Source of the DNA: Terebella lapidaria
Taxonomy: Eukaryota > Annelida > Polychaeta > Terebellida > Terebellidae
Assembly: GCA_949152475.1 (NCBI GenBank)
Contig: OX424555.1
Location: 97,001,515-97,065,514 of the forward strand
Reading direction: 5' to 3'
DNA: 64,000 bases
In this document: in pieces, positions 33,698 through 43,483 of the stretch
How positions within the stretch are numbered: the stretch's first letter is position 1
How the letters are laid out: every line of letters starts with the position of its first letter
Position numbers and translations under genes: made by a program
Notes under the pieces: generated by a model
Database searches by the model: none
The model's input: the letters and a program-made list of their open reading frames with translations, nothing else
What the model was told of the DNA's origin: nothing

Positions 33698-34688
33698 TGT
33701 AACGGATTTGGGGTGTTCCCAAATGTTCCCCAGGTTTTCCGTCAAGGAAACGGACGCATACTTATTTGAAGAGTGTTTATATACGATTACATATAATTGG
33801 TATTAGAGAGGCGGTCCGGCTCAGAACTTAGTATATTTTCTCACGTTTGAGACGGAGCCGCCGGACACCCTCTCGGTTGAGCCGGAGCATCCCGAGTACA
33901 GAAACGTCAAACTACGTAATTTCCAAAATGTCACGTGATCAGCCTCATTTTCGGTTTAAAAGGTGACGTGGCAGCCACTGATTGGTTCCAGCATGTTCAT
34001 AGAAATTCCGGAAAAATCAGTGTTTTGTCGGCCTGGGACGTCACAACCACTTGGTCACGTGACACCGGGTCTGTGTCTATAAAAGCCCTTGTCTCGGTGA
34101 GGGTCAGTGAAGTTGGTGTTCTGACGTCGATCTGTGCAGACTCATCTTTCAGAGCAGAGTTACTCCGGCTCACGGTAGAGTCATGCAGATGGTTTCAAAA
34201 TACATCTTCCGGCTGTAAACTTAGAAAATAAAGCTGTAAACTTTATTTTTTCCGTGTTCCTGAAGAAACTTGAGGAATGATAAAGTATCAGTAAATACAG
34301 AGAAATGAGAATTAACGGAAAAGATATACGAAGTTAGCAGTCGGTTAAGATAGAGCTGATAACGTCTGAGGGTGATCAAGAACCCAGATCATCTGAGAAG
34401 AAGACGGAGACGGGTGGAAAAGGGGAGCAGTTACGGAGACGGAAGCGGCGGAGCAGTTGCGGAGACGGAAGCAGCACGTGGCTGAGTTCTTCGTTTCAGA
34501 CGCAGTTGCAGAGACGGAGGCGGGCACGGCTGAGTTCTTCCTTCTAGGTGCAGTTTCAGAAAGCAGTCCGTACGGTTAGAGGTCAAATCCAGACCACGCT
34601 ACCAACCCTTAGAGATCTCTGACCATTTCACCAAGTAGTAGTAGCCGATAATCTTCCGTCAGTTCCGGCTGACCCCAGAACCGTTACA
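33698..34688. mobile_element. Solo LTR, 991 bp, with 4-bp target duplication
   Basis: It begins TGTAACGG and ends CCGTTACA (inverted termini of TG...CA type) and is flanked on both sides by ACGG (33,694-33,697 and 34,689-34,692). Inside are a CRE-like GACGTCAC and TCACGTGA, a TATA box TATAAAAG (34,078-34,085) and a polyadenylation signal AATAAA (34,227-34,232), the expected U3-R-U5 order on the plus strand, then a purine-rich repeated stretch. No internal retroelement sequence is attached, so it is a relic left by recombination between two LTRs. Superfamily is not certain; length and 4-bp duplication suit Gypsy-like elements. Confidence 0.72.
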
Positions 34689-34692
34689 ACGG

Positions 34693-36400
34693 AATTGAAA
34701 TTTGGTCAAATATGAAGTGGCACGGAATGTGCATCTATATTACGGTTTATTAACACAAATTTTCACCTATTTCCACACGCTGAGGTACTGCTAAAACTGA
34801 GCTATAGCAAAAAAAAGAGTAGTTTAGAAAAATGAGGTGGAATTCTTTAATCATGAACCTAATGGGGTATATTTCGGGTTTACGAATGTGAACTTCTTCA
34901 TGGAGTTTGCGTGATGTGCATGTTTGATATACATGTTATGAGTGCGTCATGATCACAGTGCGCAATCCGCTCGCAGAATTGTTAACTGGAAGTTGTCCGT
35001 CTCTGCCAACATCGAGAAAAACAGGTGAGGTGTATAGTGAGTAAGTAATCTATTTCCAAACTGCACACAAGATGAACACATTCAATGATTTTAGGCTGTT
35101 TAGTTTGATGATGCCAATGTAGCCTTATTTTCGTTAGGACTCATCACCAAAACCTATCTCCATGCAGTACATACACACTTATTTATTTATTCGACCCCGG
35201 GAAATTCCACTGTTCTTTGGGTCACATACAAAACAATATCATTACGTGACATTTCATCAGCGAACTTATGCTACCAGCAATTTATTTATTGCTCTTGCGT
35301 ACATTAGGGACATAAAAGACTCGCTGTATGCCAATCACAACACTGCTCATACTTGACATCAGCACACGACCTTAGTTTCTCCTACGTGTGCGCTGTTCTC
35401 GCGCTTTACCCCTGGCAGTGCTGACAAAAATACATATACTGCCATTTATTTCTGTCCCCGGTTAGTGGTTGTTCAGAGACCGAACGTGTTTCCTAGAATA
35501 ATTCATACAAAATAACTCAACAGAATAATGAAAAAATAGGAGGTTATCCATTAGGCATCAACTGCTCCCAAGAAAATTGGACTCAATTCCGATAAACGAG
35601 CGTCAGTCAATTACGCCCAAGACTCGAATATCGTCTCTAACTGGACATCGGGGATATCTTACTGTATCCTCCCTTCAAATCCCTGCTCTCCATCTCACAG
35701 ACATTGCCATGGACAACAGCGAGTGACCACGCATCACAAACAACCCCCACAGATTATCCCTAATCTCTAGGTGTTAATCTGCCACGCCACAAATCGGCCA
35801 AGGCGGGTCACTGACAGTTCCCTCTGGTATCGATGATGAAGTCTATATCTTTCCCTCCTGGACAATATCACTCTTAAGCGCATCAATTTGCTCACAGGAC
35901 ACATTTATCAGTCGATATTCTTATTGGCTTGTCCTTGATGAAAATAAATCAATGCTGGTACATTGAAGGACTTACAAACAATTTTGGTTCTAGTGATCGA
36001 AACAGACTGAGATATGGTATTTTCACTGAAAGCATATTTCCATTTGTTTTCAAGGAAAGACAAACATTGAAATTCTCCATGACAACACAAATTCCAACGA
36101 AGTAATTAATCTCATCTTCTCCCACAATGGAGTGCTCAAAGCATAATGGGCATATGATATAACCATAGGCTGGCTCGAGTTCTTTTACATGACTTCGTTA
36201 TGATAACAATATATTGGATATATCAGATTTTAATCAAGGCGAAGCTACATCTAGATAGTATCCGTTTTTTTCAGTGCGACATTGCATTTCCCACTAGTGT
36301 AAGGAATATGGGGTTTGGCAGTTTGGGTTTCAATAATTACATTAAAATGCATTTTGAGTTTGACTTCAAAAAATTATGCACAAAGTAGACATATTATTTG
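34693..36400. other. Intergenic, no gene recognised
   Basis: No domain, splice-linked ORF or shared repeat was recognised. Small ORFs at 35,162 and 35,908 have no supporting feature. Confidence 0.4.
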
Positions 36401-37119
36401 TCCTTGGAGTCCAAGACATCAAAACATGCTATCTCAGATTCACAACAAATACGAGTTAACACTGACGGATCAAAAACCGTGACGAGTGGCCGCTCAAAAT
36501 TCCCTCCTGTGAGCATGTTCCCCATTTATCCACATGTTGATGTACAGTACTAGACAGACTCCTCAAACATATCGTCAGAATGTGTCAGCAATGACCTAAA
36601 TCTGTATTTAACCGGTTACTGAATAAGAAATTAGGCACAATGCTATCTGGATTTATCGTTACTGAAATGTACTTTTTTCTACTTCTAGTTATACAAGAAT
36701 GAATGTGGATTTCTGCATGCTGCTGCACAGCACCAATGCTAGGGATAAACGACTATGTTCTTGGAATGTGTCACTGTGGAAATCCTCTAGGAAACATTCC
36801 CTGCTGAGTGATCTGCTAAATGGCGCATGCTTAGCGAGTCCCCGTCACATCCGAGGTGTGAGAACCGGTACTAAAAAACCAATTCAGTGGAAAACATTGA
36901 CCCAATCCCTGACACATAGGTTATGATTTGACTTTAATCCATCTTTCGGATGTCTTTGTGAGATATAGGATAACATGTATATATTTTGTTATAAAGTATA
37001 TAACAATGTGTGTACACACGGCCGACTTACACTGTTAACAGTGGTACCAGGATGATACCAGGATAAATGTCCTGAATGCACGAGCACATGTTTGAAAGCA
37101 AATACTATTAAATATAAGC

Positions 37120-37250
37120 GTCTTGTGACGCTGGTGTGTCTTTCAATAAAATATTTGGTCGGCCTCCATTTCGATTCCAAAATGTTGTATTGTAGGTTTG
37201 TTATTGGCACCATCAAAATCTGGTTGTATTGGTGTACATTGGATGGAACA
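37120..37250 (+). repeat. Dispersed repeat, partial copy
   Basis: GACGCTGGTGTGTCTTTCAA and the following bases match the right part of 21,962-22,150 (GACGCCAGTGTGTCATTTGA), including GTTATTGG and ATCAAAAT...TGG. Confidence 0.5.
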
Positions 37251-37542
37251 GCCGGTTAGATATTAAATTTCTTTGTAATTACAATCAAACGAGCTACTCT
37301 TAATCCAAAGCATCATTTCATATTAACTTCAAGCAATAGATCAAGTGCAGCTACGTAGTGGCAGTGATAACCTAGAATACTACTACTTAATAGCTAATAA
37401 TAAAAGCAATATAAAAGTATTAGCGGCATATTCAAATACATCGTACATATTGATATACTGTTTTGATAAGCAATCGGGTACGTAATAATCGCGGTGACTT
37501 CGGCCCTGTCATTAAAGGTTTGTGAACTGGGTCAATCCCACC

Positions 37543-37664
37543 GTCACCCCAAGGTCCTGTTGTGGTTGGTGGGGTCACGATTGAGGCTATCTAACACTGG
37601 TGTCACCCCAAGGCATGATCCTATATGGTTGCTGATGTCACGATTGGGTCTATCCAACACTGTC
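37543..37664. repeat. Two-copy direct repeat, about 60 bp
   Basis: GTCACCCCAAGG...GTCACGATTG...CTATC-AACACTG occurs twice. Copy B of the segmental duplication has only one related unit (about 45,482). Confidence 0.55.
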
Positions 37665-38601
37665 CAGTAACTTTCTGACCGAATGTATGTGTCCAATCAT
37701 CAATGATCCATCACTCTGTGTGTAATATAATGTGGATTCTAACAATCTGTGAACTTTAACATGTTTAATTGGTGAGCTAGTTAGGATCAGACGGGGTTGG
37801 GCCATATCGTTCTTGAGTAGTAATAGTATACATGCCAACACGTATGAACACTTGGCAACACCATTCATTCTCATACAAACAACTTTCATCCTTACCAGAA
37901 AATTCAGGTTTGGTTTTACAGCTCTATTCAGTGCTCTCCCATCTTTTGAATACTAAGTCATGTGTAACGGAAGGGTCGTAATATATTTAACGTTGCTTGT
38001 TGATTAAATTGGCACATATTTGAAGTTAAATGATATAAGCAATCACAACTGTAGTTAACTCCATTGAGTACTCTCGGGCATTTGTTGAGAGATGTGAATA
38101 ACCATTCAAAATTCAAAAGTAATGGCTGGGATATATGTTACATCAATCACACACAATATTAATTGAATATTATTTCGTCGTTTATATGATATAGGTACCA
38201 TGATATACCATGATATATACATATTCCTTCTAACAAGACTTAAACATTAACACGCCATAGTGAAACACCATTAGGGCAACAGCATCTATGGTGTGTCACT
38301 AGGTCAGGTCTGCACTGTGCCAGATAATCAAGAAAAATCCCTCATTTGCATGAATCAGTCGTATCTTACTGACAATGTCATGGTCTCCAATCAACCCTTG
38401 TGTTACATGACGTGAACGGCTGTAATATTGTGGATGAAATTCGGAATAATGTAGGATTAAGACGGATTATCGGGGCAAATGTCATGGCAGAAACAAAATG
38501 ACAGAGGACAAGTTGATGTTATCATATATATGAATGAGACTGCTACGCGAAGCAGATACCTCATACATTGTACGTGTAGCTGCCTGCTAAAGTTGCACAA
38601 T

Positions 38602-39583
38602 AGACGTGGAATCAATACCCAGTATTAAGTATTCCGAGCAAACAAAACAGGGTCCGTTATCCAATCTCATAGTCCGGGGACAGAAAGTCATATCAGGCAT
38701 ACGAAGTGAGAGAAAACAAAAATGACAGGGAAACTCATGAACCCCCGTAAATGGCCATTAGGAGGTGAAATCAGGTGTTCCGGAAAGAGTGAGCATTTCC
38801 TGCCCCACTAGTGGCACCCGTCATGAATTCCCCAAAATTCCGAGCGAGCAAAACAGAGTCCGTTATCCAATCTCATAATCCGAGGACAGAAAGTCATATC
38901 AGGCATACGAAGTGAGCAAACAAAACAGGGTCCGTCATCCAATCTCACAGTCCGGGGACAGAAAGTAACATCAGGCACACGAAGCGAGAGAAAACAAAAA
39001 CGACAAGGAAACTCATGAACCCCCCAAAATGGCCATCAGGAGGTGAAATCAGGTGTTCCGGAAAGAGTGAGCATTTCCTGCCCCACTAGTGGCACCCGTC
39101 ATGAATTCCCCAAAATTAACATGAAAATAGATCTAGTTGCATGGCAGACATGGAGTTGCTGTATTTATCAACCAGATCATGATGACGTCCATAGAATTTC
39201 TTAAACGCAGCTATAAGTCTTGGTAAAACATATCCTTGTCGCAGCAGTTTAGAGACTAGCTGGGCAGTTCGATAGACAAAGTCCTCATATTTGCAACTAG
39301 CTCTGGAAAAGCGAATAGGTTGAGAAACAAACACACCATATGCCGGTGACATAGGAATGTTGCTGCTTAGAAAAGGGAAATTGACTATGGAAAAATTGAA
39401 ATCATCACGTTTGTCATATTATCAATCTCCAACCTCAGGTCTAGATAGTTGGAAACATTAGCGGATTCTGTAGTATCCTTAATTTCAAGTTCCTTAGGAT
39501 ATATGACATCCAAATAATCACCAAACTTGGGATTATTTAGCGACAATACATCATCTATGTATCGGAAAGTGAAATTAAAATTA
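38602..39583 (-). mobile_element. Penelope-like element 3' fragment with repeated 3' UTR segments
   Basis: Read on the minus strand: the RT end from FRYIDD (about 39,570) to the stop at 39,116-39,118, then the 3' UTR. The UTR is not simple: 39,115-38,962 is followed by a second partial stretch (about 38,905-38,839) and then a third, complete terminal segment (38,838-38,602) ending in GATTCCACGTCT. The coding part has a deletion near 39,418 relative to the full copy. Tandem 3' segments are known from PLEs, where partial tandem copies (pseudo-LTRs) are common. Confidence 0.8.
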
Positions 39584-39875
39584 TTTCTAAGTTATCTGAT
39601 AAAATTAGATAAAATTTAGTTATCTGGCGAATGTTTTGTTTTTATTTAGCAAATTAGCCTGACTATAGCCTATTATTGACTATAGCCAAAACAAATGACT
39701 AGTCTTCGTCTGCTGAATAATTGTACACACAATTTTATACACATTTACGGGAAATAACTAGTAAAAGGATGGGAACTGGTATTATGATCATTGTTTTGCA
39801 GGACATATGTATCCATCGATTTTTATCATCGGACCATTCATGATAGATGGTCAACTAGATGGTCAACTAGATGGT
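39584..39875. other. Spacer with a short GATGGTCAACTA tandem repeat
   Basis: AT-rich spacer. At 39,847-39,883 the 12-mer GATGGTCAACTA is repeated about three times and runs directly into the PLE sequence CAACTAGATGTATTTTCAGG, so the 5' junction of the pseudo-LTR shows local slippage or microhomology. Confidence 0.6.
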
Positions 39876-40135
39876 CAACTAGATGTATTTTCAGGTTAAT
39901 TTTGGGGAATTCATGACGGGTGCCACTTGTGGGGCAGGAAATGCTCACTCTTTCCGGAACACCTGATTTCACCTCCTAATGGCCATTTATGGGGGTTCAT
40001 GAGTTTCCCTGTCATTTTTGTTTTCTCTCACTTCGTATGCCTGATATGACTTTCTGTCCCCGGACTATGAGATTGGATAACGGACCCTGTTTTGTTTGCT
40101 CGGAATACTTAATACTGGGTATTGATTCCACGTCT
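39876..40135 (+). repeat. Pseudo-LTR of the full-length PLE
   Basis: 260 bases, the same as the last 260 bases of the element (43,224-43,483). Both share GATGTATTTTCAGG and CACTTGTGG where other copies read GATCTATTTTCATG and CACTAGTGG, which ties this copy to the element directly downstream. Confidence 0.85.
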
Positions 40136-40247
40136 ATTACTATAACTGAGTCGGTGTCTTTGCTGGTGGATAATTATTTGTCCCCGCGGGCACCATCAAC
40201 TCAGTAAACCTAGTATAGTTAGGTTTAACCTAGTATTTGAAATAACT

Positions 40248-43247
40248 ATGCAGTACAAAGACAACGGAAACAAACTGGTTGACACGGCGCCCAGTATAAA
40301 AAGGTGTCAAAAAGCTGTGTCCAAGGGCACGGTCACAGCTTCCTCAGAAGGTGCCCCTAGACTCATCATATCAGATATTATGAAAACATCATACGTAATC
40401 TCTTCTGATCGTTCCCTATGGTACAACAACTCGGGTAATTTTATTAATATTAGAGATTGCAAAATCAAACTTCCAGATATAATGAAAGCAGAGGGTGATG
40501 ATTGTCAATATAGTATTAATAAATGTAGAGCTAAAAACTGCAAAACTTGTGATATATTAATTACAGATTCACAGTTCACAAGTTCACTTACCAAACGTAC
40601 ATATACTAGTAAAAGTTATGAAAACATCAATTGCAAGACCAGCAATATCGTATATGGAATTGAATGCACTATATGTGGTCTCGTATATATTGGAGAAACC
40701 AAAGGACAGCTTAACAAGAGAGTTAATGGTCATCGTTCCAACATCAATAATAATTCTAATCAACTACTTTATCAACATTTTAATCAGGATGACCATTCTA
40801 TTTTGTCAATGAAAGTTCGAGTCATAGAAAAAATATACCACCATACTAATAGTCCCTCATTAAGTACACCCACCCGCAGGAAACGAGAAGAACATTGGAT
40901 ACGTGAACTAGGCACAGCTACACCTTATGGCTGTAACGATAATATCAGCTCAGTGGGAAACCTGACAAGCCCAGGATGCAGCTCAGTCAATGTAATGAAT
41001 TTATTTACATCATTTAAACGTAGGAAACGAAGCCATGGACAACGACATTATAATCGACCATCTATTCATAATATTTCCTTTGATGGTCTACTCGAAATAT
41101 TGAAACAACCACTTGGACTGCACTATGTTCGCACTAAATTATTTGCCATACCTCATTTTAAACTTAAAGAACTAGAGGACCAATGTCCTACGCACTATAT
41201 CAGAAATACCAATAGCTATGAATTTCGTCTGTATTCCATTATCATGGATATTGTTTATCATCGGCTTTATAAGCCAACACAGAATTCCGAATATATACCA
41301 CCCAAACGGTCTTTTCTGAAGATAAAATTTGCCAATAAAGGTATTGATGCAATTAACATCGGTAATATATTACATCATAAGTCTGTTCAGTCCCAGGTAC
41401 CATCATACTTCACTGACACGGCCGCTCCATCTGTATCCTACTCATATACCAAATCTGTTGCTTCCAAGATTTTCAACTACAAACAAACATTGAATGATTT
41501 GGATATTGATGATCTCTTACATAACCCACCCTCCTGCACTTGCATTAACTCTCCGTTCATACACGATCCAGTTGGGCATGTTATTTCAGGCGACCTCAAT
41601 ATAGTGGAGAATGAATCATTGAAAGACATTTTGTCCAAAGGTCCCAAATATAGAGAGCCCACGTCGTTTTCATGGAGATACAATTTTAAGTTAATCATGG
41701 ATGCAGTTGAGGAGCATGCCAGAAAATGGACAAAGCGAGAAAAGGCAGAAACTGATTCTCTGTCAGAATGGGTCAAACAGATTAGGTCATTGGTAAACAA
41801 ACGCATTAATGTTTTGTCAAAGTCAGTTAGTACTAAATATAGCTCTGCCTTCAATGATCCCGTGGTTACTAATAGTTTGTTGAAACTTCAAGAAAGGTTC
41901 GTCATTGTCCCTGCAGATAAAGCTTCTAATAATGTTGTTTTTGTTTGTAAAGCATACTATATACAGTGCCTGTTTGACGAACTGGGTATTGCCAACAATA
42001 CTAATTCCAATAGTACATACCAAGCCATTACCGTGCCCAAACAGGATATCTTATCAAATCATTTGTCTGTATTGCATTCGTTTGGTATTACTACCTCATG
42101 TAAAGATTCTAATCTACCGAACTTATATTGGATCCCAAAGTTGCACAAAAATCCACACAAACAAAGATATATTTCAGGTTCAGCATCATGTTCTACCAAA
42201 GCCCTTTCTAAAATATTAACTATTATATTGTCTAAAATTAAACAGGGTCTCCAAAAGTACTCTGAAACCATCTATTCTAGAAGTGGTATAAACCAAATGT
42301 GGATATTAAAAAATTCCAAATCTTTATTAGAATATCTACATTCTCACACACTTTCAAAAGTAACGTCTATAAAAACATTTGATTTCTCCACTTTGTACAC
42401 AACTATACCTCATTCTGAACTGAAGTCTCAGCTTAAAAAACTAATCAATAATTCATTTTTCTCTAAAAAGGGACAACGTCGGTACCACTATATTGTAGTT
42501 AAATATAATACCGCTTATTTTGTTAAAGGCGACTCTGATGCCCCATACAAATATACTGAAATAGATGTGGTAAATATGGTTAATTTTCTGATTGATAATA
42601 TTTTTGTGGAATTTGGTGGTCGAATATTTCAACAAGCTATTGGTATTCCCATGGGTACAAACTGTGCACCATTATTGGCAGACCTGTTTTTATACTCATA
42701 TGAATCAGATTTTATCCAACATTTACAAAGAGGAGGTTCTAAGAAACTAACATGTAATTTTAATTTCACTTTCCGATACATAGATGATGTATTGTCGCTG
42801 AATAATCCCAAGTTTGGTGATTATTTGGATGTCATATATCCTAAGGAACTTGAAATTAAGGATACTACAGAATCCGCTAATTTTTCCAACTATCTAGACC
42901 TGAGGTTGGAGATTGATAATGATTCTAACCTGTCGACTAGATTATATGACAAACGTGACGATTTCAATTTTTCCATAGTCAATTTCCCTTTTCTAAGCAG
43001 CAACATTCCTATGTCGCCGGCATATGGTGTGTTTGTTTCTCAACTTATACGCTATTCCAGAGCTAGTTGCAAATATGAGGACTTTGTCTATCGAAGTGCC
43101 CAGCTAGTCTCTAAACTGCTACGACAAGGATATGTTTTACCAAGACTTATAGCTGCGTTTAAGAAATTCTATGGACGTCATCATGATCTGGTTGATAAAT
43201 ACAGCAAATCCATGTCTGCCATGCAACTAGATGTATTTTCAGGTTAA
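40248..43247 (+). CDS. PLE polyprotein: zinc-binding motif, GIY-YIG endonuclease, reverse transcriptase
   Basis: 999 residues, no interruption. Residues 86-101 hold cysteines C86, C93, C98 and C101 (CRAKNCKTC), a likely zinc-binding motif. Residues about 129-235 are a GIY-YIG nuclease: IVYGIEC, TICGLVYIGET (142-152), R158, H162, E215 and N230. A long linker follows. The RT begins around residue 549 with VPADKASNNVVFV (the conserved DKG motif of PLEs reads DKA here), then RYISGSASCSTKALSKIL, TFDFSTLYTTIP (catalytic Asp, about 712), GIPMGTNCAPLLADL (about 800) and FRYIDDVLSL (catalytic YIDD, about 843-846). The enzyme would nick DNA and prime reverse transcription of its own RNA at the nick. 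Start at the first ATG after the pseudo-LTR; the ORF reaches the expected end. Confidence 0.93.
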   Translation: MQYKDNGNKLVDTAPSIKRCQKAVSKGTVTASSEGAPRLIISDIMKTSYVISSDRSLWYNNSGNFINIRDCKIKLPDIMKAEGDDCQYSINKCRAKNCKTCDILITDSQFTSSLTKRTYTSKSYENINCKTSNIVYGIECTICGLVYIGETKGQLNKRVNGHRSNINNNSNQLLYQHFNQDDHSILSMKVRVIEKIYHHTNSPSLSTPTRRKREEHWIRELGTATPYGCNDNISSVGNLTSPGCSSVNVMNLFTSFKRRKRSHGQRHYNRPSIHNISFDGLLEILKQPLGLHYVRTKLFAIPHFKLKELEDQCPTHYIRNTNSYEFRLYSIIMDIVYHRLYKPTQNSEYIPPKRSFLKIKFANKGIDAINIGNILHHKSVQSQVPSYFTDTAAPSVSYSYTKSVASKIFNYKQTLNDLDIDDLLHNPPSCTCINSPFIHDPVGHVISGDLNIVENESLKDILSKGPKYREPTSFSWRYNFKLIMDAVEEHARKWTKREKAETDSLSEWVKQIRSLVNKRINVLSKSVSTKYSSAFNDPVVTNSLLKLQERFVIVPADKASNNVVFVCKAYYIQCLFDELGIANNTNSNSTYQAITVPKQDILSNHLSVLHSFGITTSCKDSNLPNLYWIPKLHKNPHKQRYISGSASCSTKALSKILTIILSKIKQGLQKYSETIYSRSGINQMWILKNSKSLLEYLHSHTLSKVTSIKTFDFSTLYTTIPHSELKSQLKKLINNSFFSKKGQRRYHYIVVKYNTAYFVKGDSDAPYKYTEIDVVNMVNFLIDNIFVEFGGRIFQQAIGIPMGTNCAPLLADLFLYSYESDFIQHLQRGGSKKLTCNFNFTFRYIDDVLSLNNPKFGDYLDVIYPKELEIKDTTESANFSNYLDLRLEIDNDSNLSTRLYDKRDDFNFSIVNFPFLSSNIPMSPAYGVFVSQLIRYSRASCKYEDFVYRSAQLVSKLLRQGYVLPRLIAAFKKFYGRHHDLVDKYSKSMSAMQLDVFSG

Positions 43248-43483
43248 TTTTGGGGAATTCATGACGGGTGCCACTTGTGGGGCAGGAAATGCTCACTCTT
43301 TCCGGAACACCTGATTTCACCTCCTAATGGCCATTTATGGGGGTTCATGAGTTTCCCTGTCATTTTTGTTTTCTCTCACTTCGTATGCCTGATATGACTT
43401 TCTGTCCCCGGACTATGAGATTGGATAACGGACCCTGTTTTGTTTGCTCGGAATACTTAATACTGGGTATTGATTCCACGTCT

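Larger units (their letters stand above)
36400..38570 (+). repeat. Segmental duplication, copy A
   Basis: Collinear with 43,484-46,040. Shared landmarks include AATGCTAGGGATAAACGACT (36,735) with its match near 45,003, GTGTCCAATCATCAATGATC (37,690) with 45,540, and CAGTCGTATCTTACTGAC (38,357) with 45,906. Identity is moderate, with many indels, so the duplication is old. No coding region was found in either copy. Confidence 0.7.
39876..43483 (+). mobile_element. Full-length Penelope-like element with permuted domains (Naiad type)
   Basis: Order: pseudo-LTR (39,876-40,135), a 112-base leader with the palindrome AAACCTAGTATAGTTAGGTTT-like segment near 40,207, one long ORF (40,248-43,247), and the 3' end repeating the pseudo-LTR (to 43,483). 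An N-terminal GIY-YIG followed by RT is the reverse of the classical Penelope order and is the hallmark of the Naiad clade of PLEs. The open frame and the pseudo-LTR identity suggest recent activity. There are five further partial or solo copies in this window (2,353; 5,297; 17,572; 38,602; plus the pseudo-LTR). Confidence 0.88.

Noticed and set aside
40136-40247. Hammerhead ribozyme in the PLE leader or pseudo-LTR
   Set aside because: Such ribozymes are known in PLEs, but I did not find the CTGATGA and GAAA core in the right spacing on either strand. A covariance-model search would decide.
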